DNA of 64,000 nt from JBFWUW01 sp050247075 (GCA_050247075.1 JBFWUW010000038.1:1-64000); one strand, 5' to 3'; shown: positions 35,084-44,580, counted from the first letter of the stretch. A program made the numbers and translations. The notes: a model not told the origin generated them from the letters alone.

Positions 35084-37594
35084 TCATCTGAGATAACGGA
35101 ACTCGGCGGATGCGAAGATCGCCTGACAAAAGCTGGTCCAAGCCGCGACCTTGCCATTGGTCTCGGATGACTGTTGAGGACTGGAAGCCGCCTCATAATC
35201 GGCAAGGAAGACCAGCGCGCGAAACATCTCGTGCTTCGTCGGCTGGCGGCTGAGAGCAAGTTGGTAAGCCTGGTCAACCCGTCCGCCATCATCCATTTCG
35301 TCGTCGCCGACCAGCCGCCAGGCCAGTGCCCGCGACTGATCGACCACAAAGGAATCGTTGAGCAGATACAGGGCCTGCGGCGCCACCGTTGTGGTGTCGC
35401 GGGCGCCGGTCACCATGCCTTGTTCAGCAAAGTCGAAGACGGCCAATGCTTGGGGCGTCAATCCACGGAGCATCGGCAAGTAGACGCTGCGATGCCGGCT
35501 GGCCAGGCTTTGGGCTTCAATTTGACTGGCCTCGGCACTGACGTTGCTGAGTTCCCTCACCTTCAGGTGCTGAACTGGCGAACCCGCGGGACGACCGTAA
35601 TCGAGCTGGCCGCAAGAGGCCAGCATGGAATCACGAATCTCTTCAGCGTCGAGCCGCCGCGGGCGATGCTGCCAAACGAAACGGTTGGCCGGGTCGACTG
35701 CTCGGTTGGCTGGGAACGCGTCGGAGCTGAGTTGGTAGCTCCGACTCAACACGATGGCACGGACCATTCGTTTGACGGACCAGCCCTCATCGATAAACCG
35801 TGCCGCCAAATAGTCGAGCAACTCCGGATGCGACGGCGTGTCCCCGGTTACGCCGAAGTTGTCGACTGTTCGCACTAAGCCTTGCCCAAACAGGTGTTGC
35901 CAGATCCGATTAGCCATCACGCGTGGTGTCAGCGGGTTGTGGCGGCTGGTGAGCCATTGGGCCAGTTCCAGCCGTCCGCTTTGGCGGGGATTGATCGCGG
36001 GACTGTCGGCAACCTGGACCGCCGAAAGAAATCCGCGCGGTACCGCCGGCCCCAGCCGCTCCGCCTCGCCGCGGATGCGGATTTCCGCATCGCCGACCGA
36101 CGTGGAATCCCGAACACCCAAGGCGACGGGGCCGTGAGTAGCCGGATCGCGCAGGGCGAACAATTCCTGTTGCATCGCGGCGACTTGCTTCCGCGCCGCA
36201 TCGAGCTGTTCCTTCCGCTCGGGTTCGGAGGGGGGTTCACCGGGATTCGCTTGCAGTTCCTGCAACTCTTTTTGAGCACTCGTCAGAGCCGACTGCGCCT
36301 GCTCGATCCTCGTGGCCAGGGTGGGGTCCGGGATCTCAGGCCCCAGCCGCACCAGCATCGAGGTGTCATAGTAGTCCATGCCGCCACCCCCCATTTTGTT
36401 GCGTACCGCCGCGCAACGGTCGCTGCTCTGGAAGATGCCGGCCAGTCCGTAGTAGTCCGTGGTGGGAATCGGATCGAATTTGTGGTCGTGGCAACGGGCA
36501 CAGCTCACGGTCAAACCCAGCACCGCGCGGGTGACCGTGTCGATCTGCTCGTCGATATTGTCCATCACGAAACGGACCTTGAACCGTTGGTTGACGTCGC
36601 AGACGCCTAAGGCCAAAAACCCGGTGGCGATCAATTGCTCGTCGCGTTGTTGTTGTGAAACGGCCGGCAAGAGGTCACCAGCGATCTGCTCGCACAGGAA
36701 CTTGTCGTATGGTTTGTCCGCATTGAACGCGTCGATGACGTAGTCGCGATATCGCCAGGCGTGCGGATAGGGGACGTTGCGTGACGAGCCGGTCGACTCT
36801 CCATACCGGGCGACATCCAGCCAGTGACGGCCCCACCGCTCGCCAAAAGCAGGCGAGGCCAGAAGCCGGTCAACCCATGCTTCCAGCGCCAAGGATGAAG
36901 CATCTGGATTGTCCGTCTCGGAAGCAGTAAGAAACTCCGCAACCTCTTCGGGCGTTGGCGGCCGGCCCGCCAGATCGAAGGTCACACGGCGGATCAAGGT
37001 CAAGGGGTCCGCGTCGCGGACCAGAGACAGGCCCTCGGCCTCCAACCGGGCCAAAACGAATTGGTCGATCTCGCTGCGCGGCCAAGCAGTATCATTCACC
37101 GCTGGTGTCGGTGGCTTGCATAACGGCTGCCAGGCCCAGTGCCGATCGCGCAGCTCGGCATATTCCGCGGGCGTCTCCTGAAGCGAAACGGGAACTCGCT
37201 CGGTCGGCCACGTAGCTCCCTCCACGATCCATTGCGCCACGTCGGCGATTTGCTCGTCGGAGAGTTGATGCTCCGCGGGCATCTTGACCTGTGCGTGCGT
37301 CTGTCGAATCACCTGAATCAGCAGGCTTTTTTCAGGATCGCCAGGTTCAACGGCTGGGCCTCGCCCGCCACCCGTCATCAGGCCGTTGCGGTCGTCGACA
37401 CGCAGTCCGCCGTGGGAATTCGTATCGGCCGAGTGGCAGTTGTAGCAATGGTGTGCCAACAAGGGCCGAATTTTCGCTTCGAAGAACTCGACCTGTGCTA
37501 CCTTGTCGGAGTCAATGGTCTGCTCAGCAGCGGCAAGCCCTGGCAAAAGTATTGCCAGGGCGCAGGCCGGCCAAAAAGGTGTGCCTAGCGCCAT
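35084..37594 (-). CDS. PSCyt1-DUF1549-DUF1553 cytochrome protein
   Basis: An 836-residue secreted protein with signal peptide (to about residue 23). The N-terminal PSCyt1 haem site is CYNCH (C50, C53, H54), followed by KMPAEHQLSDEQIADVAQWI. DUF1549 spans about 150-370 (WPRSEIDQFVLARLEAEGL, RVTFDLAGRPPTPEEV, GRHWLDVARYGES, GLTVSCARCHDHKFDPI, where CARCH is a second haem-like site). DUF1553 spans about 540-800 (LTPRVMANRIWQHLFGQGLV, WLLSR-like IVLSRSYQLSS). A coiled region (about 430-480) separates them. It likely forms a periplasmic complex with the DUF1501 product encoded downstream. Substrate unknown. Confidence 0.92.
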   Translation of the reverse strand: MALGTPFWPACALAILLPGLAAAEQTIDSDKVAQVEFFEAKIRPLLAHHCYNCHSADTNSHGGLRVDDRNGLMTGGGRGPAVEPGDPEKSLLIQVIRQTHAQVKMPAEHQLSDEQIADVAQWIVEGATWPTERVPVSLQETPAEYAELRDRHWAWQPLCKPPTPAVNDTAWPRSEIDQFVLARLEAEGLSLVRDADPLTLIRRVTFDLAGRPPTPEEVAEFLTASETDNPDASSLALEAWVDRLLASPAFGERWGRHWLDVARYGESTGSSRNVPYPHAWRYRDYVIDAFNADKPYDKFLCEQIAGDLLPAVSQQQRDEQLIATGFLALGVCDVNQRFKVRFVMDNIDEQIDTVTRAVLGLTVSCARCHDHKFDPIPTTDYYGLAGIFQSSDRCAAVRNKMGGGGMDYYDTSMLVRLGPEIPDPTLATRIEQAQSALTSAQKELQELQANPGEPPSEPERKEQLDAARKQVAAMQQELFALRDPATHGPVALGVRDSTSVGDAEIRIRGEAERLGPAVPRGFLSAVQVADSPAINPRQSGRLELAQWLTSRHNPLTPRVMANRIWQHLFGQGLVRTVDNFGVTGDTPSHPELLDYLAARFIDEGWSVKRMVRAIVLSRSYQLSSDAFPANRAVDPANRFVWQHRPRRLDAEEIRDSMLASCGQLDYGRPAGSPVQHLKVRELSNVSAEASQIEAQSLASRHRSVYLPMLRGLTPQALAVFDFAEQGMVTGARDTTTVAPQALYLLNDSFVVDQSRALAWRLVGDDEMDDGGRVDQAYQLALSRQPTKHEMFRALVFLADYEAASSPQQSSETNGKVAAWTSFCQAIFASAEFRYLR

Positions 37595-37689
37595 CTGGGT
37601 TCGTCCCGCGTAAGTGGAACCGCCGGTGAAACCGGCTCACTGCAGCGTCTCGACTTTAACCGATTCCCCAGGCAATTCCAACTGCCAGC

Positions 37690-37735
37690 TTGATGAACCA
37701 AAGGATGGAGGCAAAAGGCCGAAGGCTAGAGGAGG
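37690..37735. repeat. low-complexity AAGGATGGAGGC tract
   Basis: The purine-rich stretch AAGGATGGAGGCAAAAGGCC runs into GAAGGCTAGAGGAGGAGGG. It belongs to the same loose family as GAAGGATGAAGG at 17440, AAAGGATGAAGG at 18820, TCATCCTTCCGCCTT at 15620 and TCATCCTTCCGCC at 41027. Confidence 0.6.
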
Positions 37736-37760
37736 AGGGAGCATGGAGAATCGAACCCGC

Positions 37761-37795
37761 CTCAAGCAAACATGGCGGGAGCCATGTTGCTACGG
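37761..37795. repeat. REP-like repeat CGGGAGCCATGTTGCTAC, copy 2
   Basis: CTCAAGCAAACATGGCGGGA continues to GCCATGTTGCTAC. CATGGC-ggga-GCCATG is a perfect hairpin. Same unit as 11847-11880. Confidence 0.7.
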
Positions 37796-37867
37796 TTCGC
37801 AAGTCAACTCCGCTGGACCATTTGCTGCGTTGCTGTGACAGCTTTCCCGCTTCCCCAGCAGTGCCGC

Positions 37868-39184
37868 CTATAGCGCCTTGCGAATGCGGCGCGGGGGACG
37901 GCCGTCGCGGCCGACGCGGGGCGGAGCCTTCTTGGCTTCGGCTTCGGGGTCGTCCTCGGCTGCGCCGCTGCGGTCGCCGCCGGTCGTGGCGGCATCGGGA
38001 GAAGCCACGGGCCGCCCGATCGGATCGAAGCCTTCCATCTCGGCCCGGTGCAGTAGCTTCTCGATACGAATCTCGATCCGCGTCAGCTCATTGCCCTGTT
38101 CGGGCGTGACAAACGTGTAGGCCACTCCTTCGCGCCCCATGCGGCCGGTGCGTCCCACGCGGTGGACGTAATCGTCGCAGAACTCGGGGATGTCGTAATT
38201 GATAATGTGCGAGATATTGCTGACATCAATACCGCGGCCGACGACATCCGTCGCCACCAGAATGCGGACCTTGCCATCGCGAAAGCCTTGCATCACCCGG
38301 TCGCGGACGTTTTGCGCCAGATCGCCATGAATGCAATCGACGCCCGTGAACTTGCGGCTCAGGCCGCGGTGGACCTTGTCGGTGCCGCGCTTGGTGCGGC
38401 AAAAAACAATTGCCTGGCGGGGGTCTTCGCGGCGCAGCAGCCGTATTAACAGTTCGCCCTTGCGCTCCGGCATGACGGTGAAGTAGTACTGCTCGATCGT
38501 TTCCACCGAAATATCGGTCGGTGAAAAGTCGAGTTTTTCCGGCTCGTGCATGTACCGCCGCGCCAGGCGCTCCACCGGTGGCGGAACCGTGGCGCTCAGC
38601 AGCAGCGTCTGGCGTCCCTCGGGGCACTTTCGCAAGATCTTTTCGATGTCGGGCCGAAAGCCGATGTCCAACATGCGGTCGGCCTCGTCCAGCACCACGC
38701 ATTGCAAGTCGCCCAGAATCAGCGTGCCGCGGCCGATATGGTCCAGCACGCGGCCCGGTGTGCCAATCACGACTTCCGCCCCGCGCTTGAGCTTGTCGAT
38801 TTGTCCCTTGATCGGTTTGCCGCCGTAGAGGGCCACGGAACCAAGCCGCCGCCCGTGCGAGAGTTTTTCCACCTCGCCGCGAACCTGTACGGCCAACTCG
38901 CGCGTTGGTACTAGAATCAGGGCTTGGGCCTCGTGAAGTTCCTTCCGCGGGCGCAATCGTTCAAGAATAGGAATCACAAAAGCGGCCGTCTTGCCCGTAC
39001 CGGTGCGGGCCTGGCCCAGTAGATCGACGCCCTTCAAAGCGCGCGGAATCAACCCAGCTTGAATGGGTGTCGGCTGCAAATAGCCGGCCTGGCGGAGCGC
39101 TTCCCGCATGGTGTCGGAAAGCGCCATTTCATCAAAGGTCGTGACAGGGGCTTGAACGGGCGTATTGGTCGATTCCGACTCCAA
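37868..39184 (-). CDS. DEAD-box RNA helicase
   Basis: A 438-residue ATP-dependent RNA helicase core, RhlE-like. Motifs in order: Q-motif region FDEMALSDTMREAL and PTPIQ, ARTGTGKT (I), PTRELAVQ (Ia), TPGRVLDH (Ib), LDEADRMLD (II), LSATVP (III), IVFCRTKRGTDKVH (IV), ILVATDVVGRGIDV (V) and HRVGRTGRMGREG (VI). A short basic tail (RVGRDGRPPRRIRKAL) may add RNA affinity. I set the start at TTG 39184 because GAGGAG lies 6 nt upstream; the frame also opens at TTG 39217, which has no ribosome-binding site and adds 11 residues. It acts in rRNA or mRNA remodelling; no partner nearby. Confidence 0.9.
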   Translation of the reverse strand: MESESTNTPVQAPVTTFDEMALSDTMREALRQAGYLQPTPIQAGLIPRALKGVDLLGQARTGTGKTAAFVIPILERLRPRKELHEAQALILVPTRELAVQVRGEVEKLSHGRRLGSVALYGGKPIKGQIDKLKRGAEVVIGTPGRVLDHIGRGTLILGDLQCVVLDEADRMLDIGFRPDIEKILRKCPEGRQTLLLSATVPPPVERLARRYMHEPEKLDFSPTDISVETIEQYYFTVMPERKGELLIRLLRREDPRQAIVFCRTKRGTDKVHRGLSRKFTGVDCIHGDLAQNVRDRVMQGFRDGKVRILVATDVVGRGIDVSNISHIINYDIPEFCDDYVHRVGRTGRMGREGVAYTFVTPEQGNELTRIEIRIEKLLHRAEMEGFDPIGRPVASPDAATTGGDRSGAAEDDPEAEAKKAPPRVGRDGRPPRRIRKAL

Positions 39185-39274
39185 CTCACACTCCTCGGGC
39201 AGATATTGGCGGGCCAACTGGCGGAAGACGATGCTATTTCAATGACATAACATTAACCAAGACAATGGGTTTCG

Positions 39275-40879
39275 TCAATCGGTCGGCGCTTGGGCGGCCA
39301 GCGCGGCAGGCCGCCGCTGGTACAACACCGCTGACCTTGCGCGGCCCGTTTCTTGCCAATCCGCGGACCTGGCCAGGTAGAGATCGAACGGCGAACCGCT
39401 GCGCACCAATGCCCGCCGCAGGCCATATTGTCTGGCCCAATCATCGAGTTGGCCGGGCTGACGAGTCTCGGCGGCGGCGTATTGGCGCAAAAAATCGCCG
39501 CCGAACAGCTCGCAGCGATCGTCGATGAATGTCCGCGTGTGGGGCGCATAAAATGTCACGAATCCGCCCAAGTCGAGCGCGTTGAACAGCTTGCCCGGCG
39601 GACCGTGGGGATCGCCGTCGTCGTTGAGTTGCTCCACCAGTTCGACCGGCCAGATAGCCGGATCGAGCCGAGCCCACCCGCGGCCGACCACCGGGCAAGC
39701 CACCCCGCCGGCTTGAATCGCCAGAACGGCGGCCATGAACGACATCGGCAACAGCCAGACCCGCCAGTCGGCAACTTGGTATCGTAAAACGCTGCCGGTC
39801 GTTGCTTCGACAGGCGCTAACACTGGGACAGCGGAATGTTCCGCGGCGAAAGGTTCGCGCTTGTCGTGCAGCCAGCCCCTGGCCCGCAGCCAGCCGGCGG
39901 CAACACTGTAGGGCAACATATCGGCCCAGGCCACGGCGGCCGACAAAGCGAACAACGGCGCGTGACGAACTCTTCCCACCGCCAACCAGGCCCACAGCAG
40001 CGGCAGCAGCCACACCACGCGCGGGCGGTGCCGCCAGGTGCTGGCCAACGTGGCCACGTAGGCGATAGCGATGACCAGTACGGCCTGGCCTTCTGGCTTG
40101 TGCCAGTTGAGGGGTGCGTGTTCTTCGATCAGGCCGGGCAGGTCCAGCGACATGATCTTCAGCCACGTCCGCGGCGTATCCAGCCCATAGGGACTGGCCA
40201 GCAATGCCAGGCCCCCCAGGCAGACAACACCCAGCGCATGGCCGATCGCCGCGCGGTTGACCAACGGACTGGGCCACTTCACCATTTGCCAGGCTATCCA
40301 ACCGGCGGCCGCCAACAGCAGCAGGCCCCAGCCGGCCAACGCGCCCCCATGCATGTTGGTCCACAGCACCAGCATCGGCAGGCACCACCACAAGCGTCGC
40401 GGGTGGCAGCGCCCGTTCTCGATATCGACGAACAATCCGGTCAACAGGGGAACGAATAGCAGCGTGGCCAAATGGGGCCGGGCGTGAAAATGGTGCGAAC
40501 TGGCCGCCGTCACCACTGTTACCACCAGCAGCGTCGGCATCATCGGCAACCCGGCGGCCAGCAGACGGCTGGCGATATAGGTAAACAGCCCCGCCAGGCA
40601 GGTGACGGTAAGCAGCAGCAGGCCATCCCAGCCAAGCCAGCCATGCACGCCAGCCATCAGGCACTCGGCCAGCCATTGCGTGGCGACCCACGGCTGGCCA
40701 GCCCAGGTAAAAGAGAGGCTATCGGTGCGAGGAACCTCCCCCGTGGCCACGATTTGCCGGCCCACCACGGTATGCCAAAACGTGCCGGGATCTTGAAACA
40801 GGCTCCCGCGGCCAGCGGCGGCCAGTATCAGCCACAGCCCGACAAACAGGGCCCCTTCCGCTCGACAATACCGTTGCAT
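39275..40879 (-). CDS. polytopic membrane protein, glycosyltransferase-like
   Basis: A 534-residue protein with about ten hydrophobic helices. The first extracytoplasmic loop has DPGTFWHTVVGRQIV and TDSLSFTWAGQPWV, and the C-terminal soluble part has FNALDLGGFVTFYAPHTRTF and FIDDRCELFGGDF. This order (N-terminal acidic loop, many helices, C-terminal DDR segment) is seen in GT-C-like membrane proteins of planctomycetes and other bacteria that were never characterised. The frame opens upstream to 41098 through repeat DNA, but the first helix begins after ATG 40879. It is divergent from the CnoX-like gene. Confidence 0.75.
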   Translation of the reverse strand: MQRYCRAEGALFVGLWLILAAAGRGSLFQDPGTFWHTVVGRQIVATGEVPRTDSLSFTWAGQPWVATQWLAECLMAGVHGWLGWDGLLLLTVTCLAGLFTYIASRLLAAGLPMMPTLLVVTVVTAASSHHFHARPHLATLLFVPLLTGLFVDIENGRCHPRRLWWCLPMLVLWTNMHGGALAGWGLLLLAAAGWIAWQMVKWPSPLVNRAAIGHALGVVCLGGLALLASPYGLDTPRTWLKIMSLDLPGLIEEHAPLNWHKPEGQAVLVIAIAYVATLASTWRHRPRVVWLLPLLWAWLAVGRVRHAPLFALSAAVAWADMLPYSVAAGWLRARGWLHDKREPFAAEHSAVPVLAPVEATTGSVLRYQVADWRVWLLPMSFMAAVLAIQAGGVACPVVGRGWARLDPAIWPVELVEQLNDDGDPHGPPGKLFNALDLGGFVTFYAPHTRTFIDDRCELFGGDFLRQYAAAETRQPGQLDDWARQYGLRRALVRSGSPFDLYLARSADWQETGRARSAVLYQRRPAALAAQAPTD

Positions 40880-41019
40880 GCCGTGTAACCCGCACCATGG
40901 GAATAACGTGGCCGCGTCCGACCGCCGCCTCAACAAACCTACGTCACGGGGCGGCCCGCAGCCGTATACCTCCTGCTTTGCCGGCTGGCAGCAGTATTGG
41001 CCCTCCACCAAACCTTCAT

Positions 41020-41055
41020 CTTTCATCCTTCCGCCTTCATCCTTTCCCTCCGGGG
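41020..41055. repeat. low-complexity TCATCCTTCCGCC tract
   Basis: Contains CTTTCATCCTTCCGCCTTCA and TCCTTTCCCTCC. It matches 15613-15650 (CATCCTTCATCCTTCCGCCT) closely. It lies in the divergent gap between the genes at 40879 and 41126. Confidence 0.7.
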
Positions 41056-41125
41056 GTTGCAAACCATCGTCCCGCAAGGTGGAATGGCGGAAACACATTG
41101 CTCCTTCCCGCGAAAGTACGGTTCC

Positions 41126-42010
41126 ATGACTGCTTCCGAGACCAGCGCTGCCGGCGGCCCCTCTTGGGTCCTGGATGTGGACGAGGCCAACTTTGCCAAA
41201 GAGGCGATCGACCGGTCGGTCGATATGCCAGTGGTGGTCGATTTTTGGGCGCCGTGGTGCGGGCCATGCCGGCAGTTGGGGCCGGTGTTGGAAAAGCTAG
41301 CGGCCGAGTACGACGGCCAATTCATGTTGGTCAAGGCCGACACGGAAAAGCTGCCCAATGTCGCGGCCCAATTTGGCGTGCAGTCTATTCCTTACGTCGT
41401 GGCGCTGCGCAACCGCCAGATCGTCAACGAATTTCTGGGGGCCATGGGCGAAAAGGAGATTCGCCAATGGCTGACGACCATTCTCCCCTCGCCGGCCGAA
41501 ACGCTGGTCGCCGAGGCCAAGGCCCTGGAAGCCGGTGACCGCGCGGCGGCGACCGCCAAATACCGAGAGGCCTTGCAGGCCGCCCCGCAAGATGCCGCCG
41601 CCAAGATTGGCCTGGCCCGGGTGTTGCTGGAAGAGGGCCAGGCCGCCGAGAGCCGAAAACTGATCGACGAGCTGCTGGAACGCGGCTACCTGGAACCCGA
41701 GGCTGAATCGGTCCAGGCCGGGTTGCTGCTGCGCGAACGGGGCGCGGATGTAGCCGACGTAGCGACCTGCCGCGCGGCGGTGGCCAAATCCCCCGACGAC
41801 CTGGCCGCCGTGTGGCAATTGGCCCAGGCCCTGGCTGCCGGGCAGCAATGGGAGGAAGCCATGCAACTCTGCCTGCGGCTTGTACGGGAAGACCGCAAGG
41901 GATTGGGCGAACAAGCCCGCGCCGCGATGGTCGATATTTTCCACCTGCTCGGCAACGACTCGGAACTGGCCACGGACTACCGCAGAAAACTGTCGTCGGC
42001 GTTGTATTAA
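41126..42010 (+). CDS. CnoX/YbbN-like thioredoxin with TPR-type tail, intact CGPC
   Basis: A 294-residue soluble protein. Residues 15-125 are a thioredoxin domain with VVVDFWAPWCGPC (active pair C45/C48) and the cis-proline region VQSIPYVV. Residues 135-290 are helical repeats (LVAEAKALEAGDRAAATAKY, ALAAGQQWEEAMQLCLRLV) as in CnoX (YbbN). E. coli CnoX lacks a working CXXC and acts as a holdase passing substrates to GroEL; this one keeps the redox pair, like the Caulobacter form that can reduce. The long frame extends upstream, but homology begins at ATG 41126. A terminator for the convergent fusA starts right after its stop. Confidence 0.9.
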   Translation: MTASETSAAGGPSWVLDVDEANFAKEAIDRSVDMPVVVDFWAPWCGPCRQLGPVLEKLAAEYDGQFMLVKADTEKLPNVAAQFGVQSIPYVVALRNRQIVNEFLGAMGEKEIRQWLTTILPSPAETLVAEAKALEAGDRAAATAKYREALQAAPQDAAAKIGLARVLLEEGQAAESRKLIDELLERGYLEPEAESVQAGLLLRERGADVADVATCRAAVAKSPDDLAAVWQLAQALAAGQQWEEAMQLCLRLVREDRKGLGEQARAAMVDIFHLLGNDSELATDYRRKLSSALY

Positions 42011-42045
42011 AAAAATCGAGCCGCGACGCCATGCGTCGCGGCTCG
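42010..42045 (-). terminator. rho-independent terminator of the EF-G gene
   Basis: CGAGCCGCGACGC-cat-GCGTCGCGGCTCG is a perfect 13-bp stem at 42017-42045. Read on the minus strand it is followed by ATTTTTTTAATAC, a good U-run. It lies 43 bp beyond the EF-G stop and touches the stop of the convergent CnoX-like gene. Confidence 0.9.
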
Positions 42046-42088
42046 GACAAAAATCTCGACTGGCTACAAGCAGGCAGCGCTAACTCAA

Positions 42089-44182
42089 CTACTTGGCACC
42101 CACCAGCGCTTGCTGCTTTTTGGTCTCGGCGACGATCTCCGCCTGGATCGTGGCCGGCACGCGGCGGTACTTGCTGAACTCCATCGTGAAGGTTCCTTGG
42201 CCTTGCGTCATGCTCCGCAGGTCGGTCGAGTAGCCAAAGGTCTCGGCCAAGGGCACCTCGCCTTCGATGGTGGCCGTGGCACCCAGCACATCCGTGGCGA
42301 TGATCAGGCCGCGGCGGCTGGTCAATTCGCCCGCCACCGAACCTTGAAACTGCGTCGGGACTTCAATCTCGACCTTCATCACCGGCTCCAGCAACACGGG
42401 ACCGCACTTGAGGAACGTCTCGCGGAAGCAGTTACGGGCGCACGTTTGGAAGGCCATGTCCGAACTATCGACATCGTGGTACGAACCGTCTTGCAAGACG
42501 CCCCGTACGCCCACGATGGGAAAGCCCGCCACGGGGCCTTTGTGCAGCGAATCGCGGAAGCCTTTCTCGACCGAGGGGATGTACTCGCGCGGAATGCGTC
42601 CGCCGGTGACTTCATCCACGAACTCAAAGACCTCTTCCTCGCTCTCTTCCGGCAGCGGTTCCAACACGCCCTTGATATGGGCGAACTGGCCAGAGCCGCC
42701 CGTCTGCTTTTTGTGGCGGAAGTCGTACTCGGAAGCCTTGGTGGGGGCTTCGCGGTAGCTGACCTTGGGGGCGCCAACCTCGACCTCCACGTTGTATTCG
42801 CGGCGAATCCGCTCGACGTAGATCTCCAGGTGCAACTCGCCCATGCCGGCGATGACGGTCTCGGCCGTTTCCTCGTCCGTGCTGACTTGAAACGTGGGGT
42901 CTTCCTTGCGGAAGCGCTGCAGGGCCTTGCCCAGCTTGTCGGACCCTTCGCGCGTCACCGGCGAAATGGCCATCTTGATAACCGGATTGGGAACGAACAT
43001 GTTCTCCAACGTGCAGAACTTGGGCTGCGAGGCAAACGTATCGCCGCTGGCGCAGTCGATGCCGATCACCGCCACGATGTCGCCCGCCTCCGCGTTCTGG
43101 ATCTCCTCGCGCTGGTCGGCGTGCATCTTGACGATGCGGCTGATCCGCTCTTTCTTGCCGGTACGCTGGTTGTAGTAGGTCTCGCCCTTGGTGAAGGTTC
43201 CCTGGTAGACCCGCACAAAGGTCAATTGGCCATACGGATCCTCGACGATCTTGAACGCCATGCCAACCGCCGGAGCCTTGCTGTCGGGCTTGAGGGGGAA
43301 AGCCTTGGTCGGGTCGTCGTGCGCCTTGGCGTTGATTTCGCGCTCGTCCGGGCCGGGCAAGTAGCGAACGATGGCGTCCAGCAGCAACTGCACGCCTTTG
43401 TTCTGCCGGGCCGTACCGAGATAGACCGGGGTCATCCCCTGGTTCATCACGGCGTCGCGGATGATCTTGTGGATCAAATCCTCGGAGACGGCCTCCTCGG
43501 AGAGCAGCAACTCCATCAGTTCGTCGCTGTACATCGCCAAGGCTTCCAGCATGTGCTGGCGCTCGGCGGCGACTTCCTCGGCCATGTTCGCGGGTACTTC
43601 CTCCTCGCGGACATGCTCGCCGTTGTTGCCGTCAAAGTAGTAGGCTTTCTTGTTGATCAGATTGACCACGCCTTGGAATTTGTCCTCGGTGCCAATCGGC
43701 AACTGCATCAACACGGCATCCGCGCCCAGTTTGTCCTTGAGCTGGGTGACGACCTTGCGATGGTTGGCGCCGGTGCGGTCCATCTTGTTGATGAACGCCA
43801 GCCGCGGCACATGGTACCGCTTCATCTGACGGTCGACCGTCATCGACTGCGACTGCACGCCGCCGACCGAGCACAGAACCAGCACGGCGCCGTCCAACAC
43901 GCGCAGGCTGCGCTCCACCTCCACGGTAAAGTCGACGTGGCCCGGAGTGTCGATCAAATTGATGGTGTGGTCCTGCCACGAGACCGTGGTGGCGGCGCTG
44001 GTAATGGTGATGCCGCGCTCGCGCTCCAGATCCATGTAATCCATGGTCGCGCCCCCTTCACCCTTGACCTCTTGAATGCGATGGATGCGGCCCGCGTAAA
44101 ACAGGATCCGCTCGCTCAAGGTGGTCTTGCCAGAGTCAATGTGGGCCGAAATGCCGATGTTGCGAACTTTCGCCAGTTCCAT
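42089..44182 (-). CDS. fusA: translation elongation factor G (spd/mitochondrial EF-G1-like)
   Basis: A 697-residue EF-G with all five domains. G motifs: AHIDSGKTT (13-21), DLERERGITITSAATTVSW (G2/switch), DTPGHVDFT (G3), INKMDRTGA (G4). Domain IV has EVTGGRIPREYIPSVEKGF and domain V ends ATIEGEVPLAETFGYSTDLR. The P-loop reads IDSGKT where ordinary bacterial EF-G has IDAGKT; with the ERERGITI-SAAT region this marks the spirochaete-planctomycete-deltaproteobacteria form related to mitochondrial EF-G1, which drives translocation. It is not in a str operon: no rpsL or rpsG adjoins it. It has its own terminator. Confidence 0.95.
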   Translation of the reverse strand: MELAKVRNIGISAHIDSGKTTLSERILFYAGRIHRIQEVKGEGGATMDYMDLERERGITITSAATTVSWQDHTINLIDTPGHVDFTVEVERSLRVLDGAVLVLCSVGGVQSQSMTVDRQMKRYHVPRLAFINKMDRTGANHRKVVTQLKDKLGADAVLMQLPIGTEDKFQGVVNLINKKAYYFDGNNGEHVREEEVPANMAEEVAAERQHMLEALAMYSDELMELLLSEEAVSEDLIHKIIRDAVMNQGMTPVYLGTARQNKGVQLLLDAIVRYLPGPDEREINAKAHDDPTKAFPLKPDSKAPAVGMAFKIVEDPYGQLTFVRVYQGTFTKGETYYNQRTGKKERISRIVKMHADQREEIQNAEAGDIVAVIGIDCASGDTFASQPKFCTLENMFVPNPVIKMAISPVTREGSDKLGKALQRFRKEDPTFQVSTDEETAETVIAGMGELHLEIYVERIRREYNVEVEVGAPKVSYREAPTKASEYDFRHKKQTGGSGQFAHIKGVLEPLPEESEEEVFEFVDEVTGGRIPREYIPSVEKGFRDSLHKGPVAGFPIVGVRGVLQDGSYHDVDSSDMAFQTCARNCFRETFLKCGPVLLEPVMKVEIEVPTQFQGSVAGELTSRRGLIIATDVLGATATIEGEVPLAETFGYSTDLRSMTQGQGTFTMEFSKYRRVPATIQAEIVAETKKQQALVGAK

Positions 44183-44580
44183 GGTTACACACCAATCAAA
44201 CGCACAAGGGGATTAAGATCCGCCGACGTCGTTGCCGCGGGCACGTCCGGCCACAAGCCGGAAATCGCCCCGCGCGGCGCCGCTCTTCGCAGAGCGCGTC
44301 GGGCTGGACCAGTTCACGCAAACACTTCTATGGATATCGCCGCGGCTTGGGCAAACCAATCCCAAGGACGGGTCACACTTGAATTCTTAAGATCAACAGG
44401 CTGCAAACCGGGCCAATCGCCACGGCCCGCGGGCCAAGCCAAAGGCAACTAACCGCCAGGACCAAGGCCGCGGCCAAATGGCCGCTTGTTCCGCGTCGTG
44501 CAGGGTCCGCCAGGTGGGTACGTCGCACAACCAGATCAATCCGTCAACATGGCACGAGCGTCGTAGACCCTTAATACTAG
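44183..44580. other. intergenic region upstream of EF-G
   Basis: About 400 bp between the EF-G start and the next minus-strand frame. It should contain the EF-G promoter. I find no convincing -10/-35 pair, hairpin or frame in it. Confidence 0.5.

Noticed and set aside
42110..44452. 780-residue open frame opposite EF-G
   Set aside because: Runs antisense to a certain EF-G gene; its composition is that of a high-GC mirror frame and no family resembles it.
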